Shown here: in pieces, positions 6,174 to 7,452 of the stretch
Layout: every line of letters begins with the position of its first letter
How positions within the stretch are numbered: position 1 is the first letter of the stretch
DNA from: SAR92 clade bacterium
GTDB lineage: Bacteria > Pseudomonadota > Gammaproteobacteria > Pseudomonadales > Porticoccaceae
Length of the DNA: 7,452 nucleotides
NCBI GenBank assembly: GCA_018607545.1
Contig: JABBBF010000043.1
Location: forward strand, 1-7,452
Reading direction: 5' to 3'
The notes under the pieces: model-generated
What the model was told of the DNA's origin: nothing
Seen by the model: the letters and a program-made list of their open reading frames with translations, nothing else
Databases searched by the model: none
Program-made: the position numbers and the translations under genes

Positions 6174-7452
6174 GTGGAATTACTATCTGGCGGTGAAATA
6201 CTTATCCGCGCATTAAAAGATGCAGGTATCAAGCATGTCTGGGGTTACCCTGGAGGAGCTGCACTGCATATCTATGACGCCCTGTATCGACAGGACGACG
6301 TCCAGCATTTGCTAGTTCGCCACGAACAGGCCGCAGTGCATGCCGCCGATGGTTACTCGCGCTCCACTGGTGAAGTGGGTACAGCCCTAGTGACCTCAGG
6401 TCCAGGTGCGACCAATGCCATTACCGGTATTGCCACAGCCTATATGGATTCGATCCCTATGGTAGTGATCTCTGGACAGGTTCCATTGACCAAAATTGGT
6501 CAGGACGCCTTCCAAGAGACTGATATGGTGGGAGTTTCACGGCCTATAGTTAAACACAGTTTTTTGGTTACCCGCGCTGAAGATATAGCCGAAACCATCG
6601 CTAAAGCCTATTACATTGCTGCTACTGGTCGTCCCGGCCCGGTCGTTGTCGATATTCCAAAAGACGTCACTGACCCCAGCTATCAAATACCTTATGAGTA
6701 TCCTGCTGAAGTCAAAATGCGCTCTTATCAGCCCTCAGACAAGGGTCATCGTGGACAGATTCGTCGTGCAGTGAGAACCTTGATCGGCGCTAAGCGTCCG
6801 GTTCTCTACACTGGAGGCGGTGTTGTTCTGGATAACGCCTCTGAGCATTTGATTGCTCTGGCGAAAAAGCTTAATTATCCAGTGACCAATACATTGATGG
6901 GTCTGGGTGGCTATCCCGGAACTGATCCTCAGTATCTGGGTATGCTGGGTATGCACGGTACATACGAAGCCAACACGGCTATGCACCATGCAGATGTGAT
7001 CTTTGCCATTGGCGCGCGCTTTGATGATCGGGTTACTAATGATCTGGAAAAGTTCTGCCCCCATGCAACGATTATTCATATAGATGTGGACCCCACTTCG
7101 GTATCGAAAAATATCGAGGCGCATATTCCTATAGTGGGTACCTGTAATTCGGTACTGCCGGAAATGCTTAGCCTTATCGATCAGTCTGAAACTACTCCGG
7201 ACAGCGATGCGATCGCTGAGTGGTGGCAGCAGATTGATCAGTGGCGTGCTGATAAAGGTATCTACACTGCCAGCCGCTATGAAGAGAGTTCAGGCAACTG
7301 CATCAAGCCTCAAGACGTTATCAAGATGCTGTACAAAGTCACTGAAGGCAAGGCGATTGTAACCTCAGATGTGGGTCAGCATCAGATGTTTGCCGCTCAG
7401 TACTATCTGTTCGACAAGCCGCGCACTTGGATTAACTCCGGTGGTCTCGGCA
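6174..7452 (+). CDS. ilvI: Acetolactate synthase large subunit, N-terminal ~426 residues (3' end off the window)
   Basis: The catalytic subunit of acetohydroxyacid synthase condenses pyruvate with pyruvate or 2-ketobutyrate, the first common step to valine, leucine and isoleucine. It uses thiamine diphosphate, FAD and Mg2+. The frame matches E. coli and Pseudomonas IlvI closely from [17 protein letters not shown] onward. Seen are GYPGGA at 24-29, the catalytic Glu51 in [80 protein letters not shown] and [14 protein letters not shown], ending at WINSGGLG. The Mg-TPP motif (GDGSF-type) lies beyond the edge. The start is GTG at 6174: GAGGA at 6163-6167 precedes it by six bases, and an in-frame TGA at 6159-6161 excludes any upstream start. 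The usual next gene, ilvH (regulatory subunit), would be downstream. ilvB is an alternative name. Confidence 0.97.
   Translation, partial: MELLSGGEILIRALKDAGIKHVWGYPGGAALHIYDALYRQDDVQHLLVRHEQAAVHAADGYSRSTGEVGTALVTSGPGATNAITGIATAYMDSIPMVVISGQVPLTKIGQDAFQETDMVGVSRPIVKHSFLVTRAEDIAETIAKAYYIAATGRPGPVVVDIPKDVTDPSYQIPYEYPAEVKMRSYQPSDKGHRGQIRRAVRTLIGAKRPVLYTGGGVVLDNASEHLIALAKKLNYPVTNTLMGLGGYPGTDPQYLGMLGMHGTYEANTAMHHADVIFAIGARFDDRVTNDLEKFCPHATIIHIDVDPTSVSKNIEAHIPIVGTCNSVLPEMLSLIDQSETTPDSDAIAEWWQQIDQWRADKGIYTASRYEESSGNCIKPQDVIKMLYKVTEGKAIVTSDVGQHQMFAAQYYLFDKPRTWINSGGLG

Noticed and set aside
6735..7124. 129-codon minus-strand frame opposite ilvI
   Set aside because: It is entirely antisense to strongly conserved acetolactate synthase sequence, with no recognisable domain.
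1..7452. CRISPR arrays, insertion sequences, prophage, att sites, rRNA or tRNA genes
   Set aside because: I looked for regular direct repeats, transposase-like proteins, terminal inverted repeats and tRNA folds and found none. Apart from the ilvI leader the window is ordinary core chromosome.

Overview
The window looks like chromosomal DNA from a marine gammaproteobacterium, most likely of the oligotrophic marine / SAR92-Cellvibrionales type. This is inferred from three things. The proteins resemble Pseudomonas and E. coli homologues as I remember them. The gene order rpsR-side membrane protein, rplI, dnaB is the Pseudomonas order. Base composition is moderate and even. The taxonomy is an inference and no search was run.

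Layout. Positions 1-820 (+) carry the end of a small membrane protein gene and rplI (ribosomal protein L9), closed by a strong hairpin terminator at 856-894. Positions 964-3748 (+) carry dnaB (replicative helicase), panC (pantothenate synthetase) and panD (aspartate decarboxylase), probably transcribed together, closed by a GC-rich hairpin at 3760-3780. Positions 3815-5509 (-) carry a lipoprotein amidohydrolase of the YtcJ type, convergent with panD, with a plausible promoter at 5536-5564. From 5510 to 6173 is the only long stretch without a confident gene. It holds a doubtful small minus-strand ORF, a promoter facing ilvI, and a roughly 320-nt leader. From 6174 to the right edge is the start of the acetolactate synthase large subunit gene (ilvI/ilvB type), read from a GTG codon and cut by the window end.

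How the genes relate. rplI and dnaB belong to the translation/replication block. PanD makes beta-alanine and PanC joins it to pantoate, so the panC-panD pair gives the last two inputs to pantothenate and then CoA. PanB is not here. IlvI starts valine, leucine and isoleucine synthesis; the valine branch also supplies the ketoacid used by PanB, so the two biosynthetic blocks are metabolically linked although they are separated by the amidohydrolase.

The most interesting part is the ilvI leader. I can draw a series of consecutive hairpins from 5976 to 6167. A 14-codon mini-ORF with adjacent Leu-Val-Ile codons is threaded through the first two, and the last hairpin pairs with the ilvI Shine-Dalgarno. 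This suggests a cis-acting RNA controlling branched-chain amino acid synthesis.
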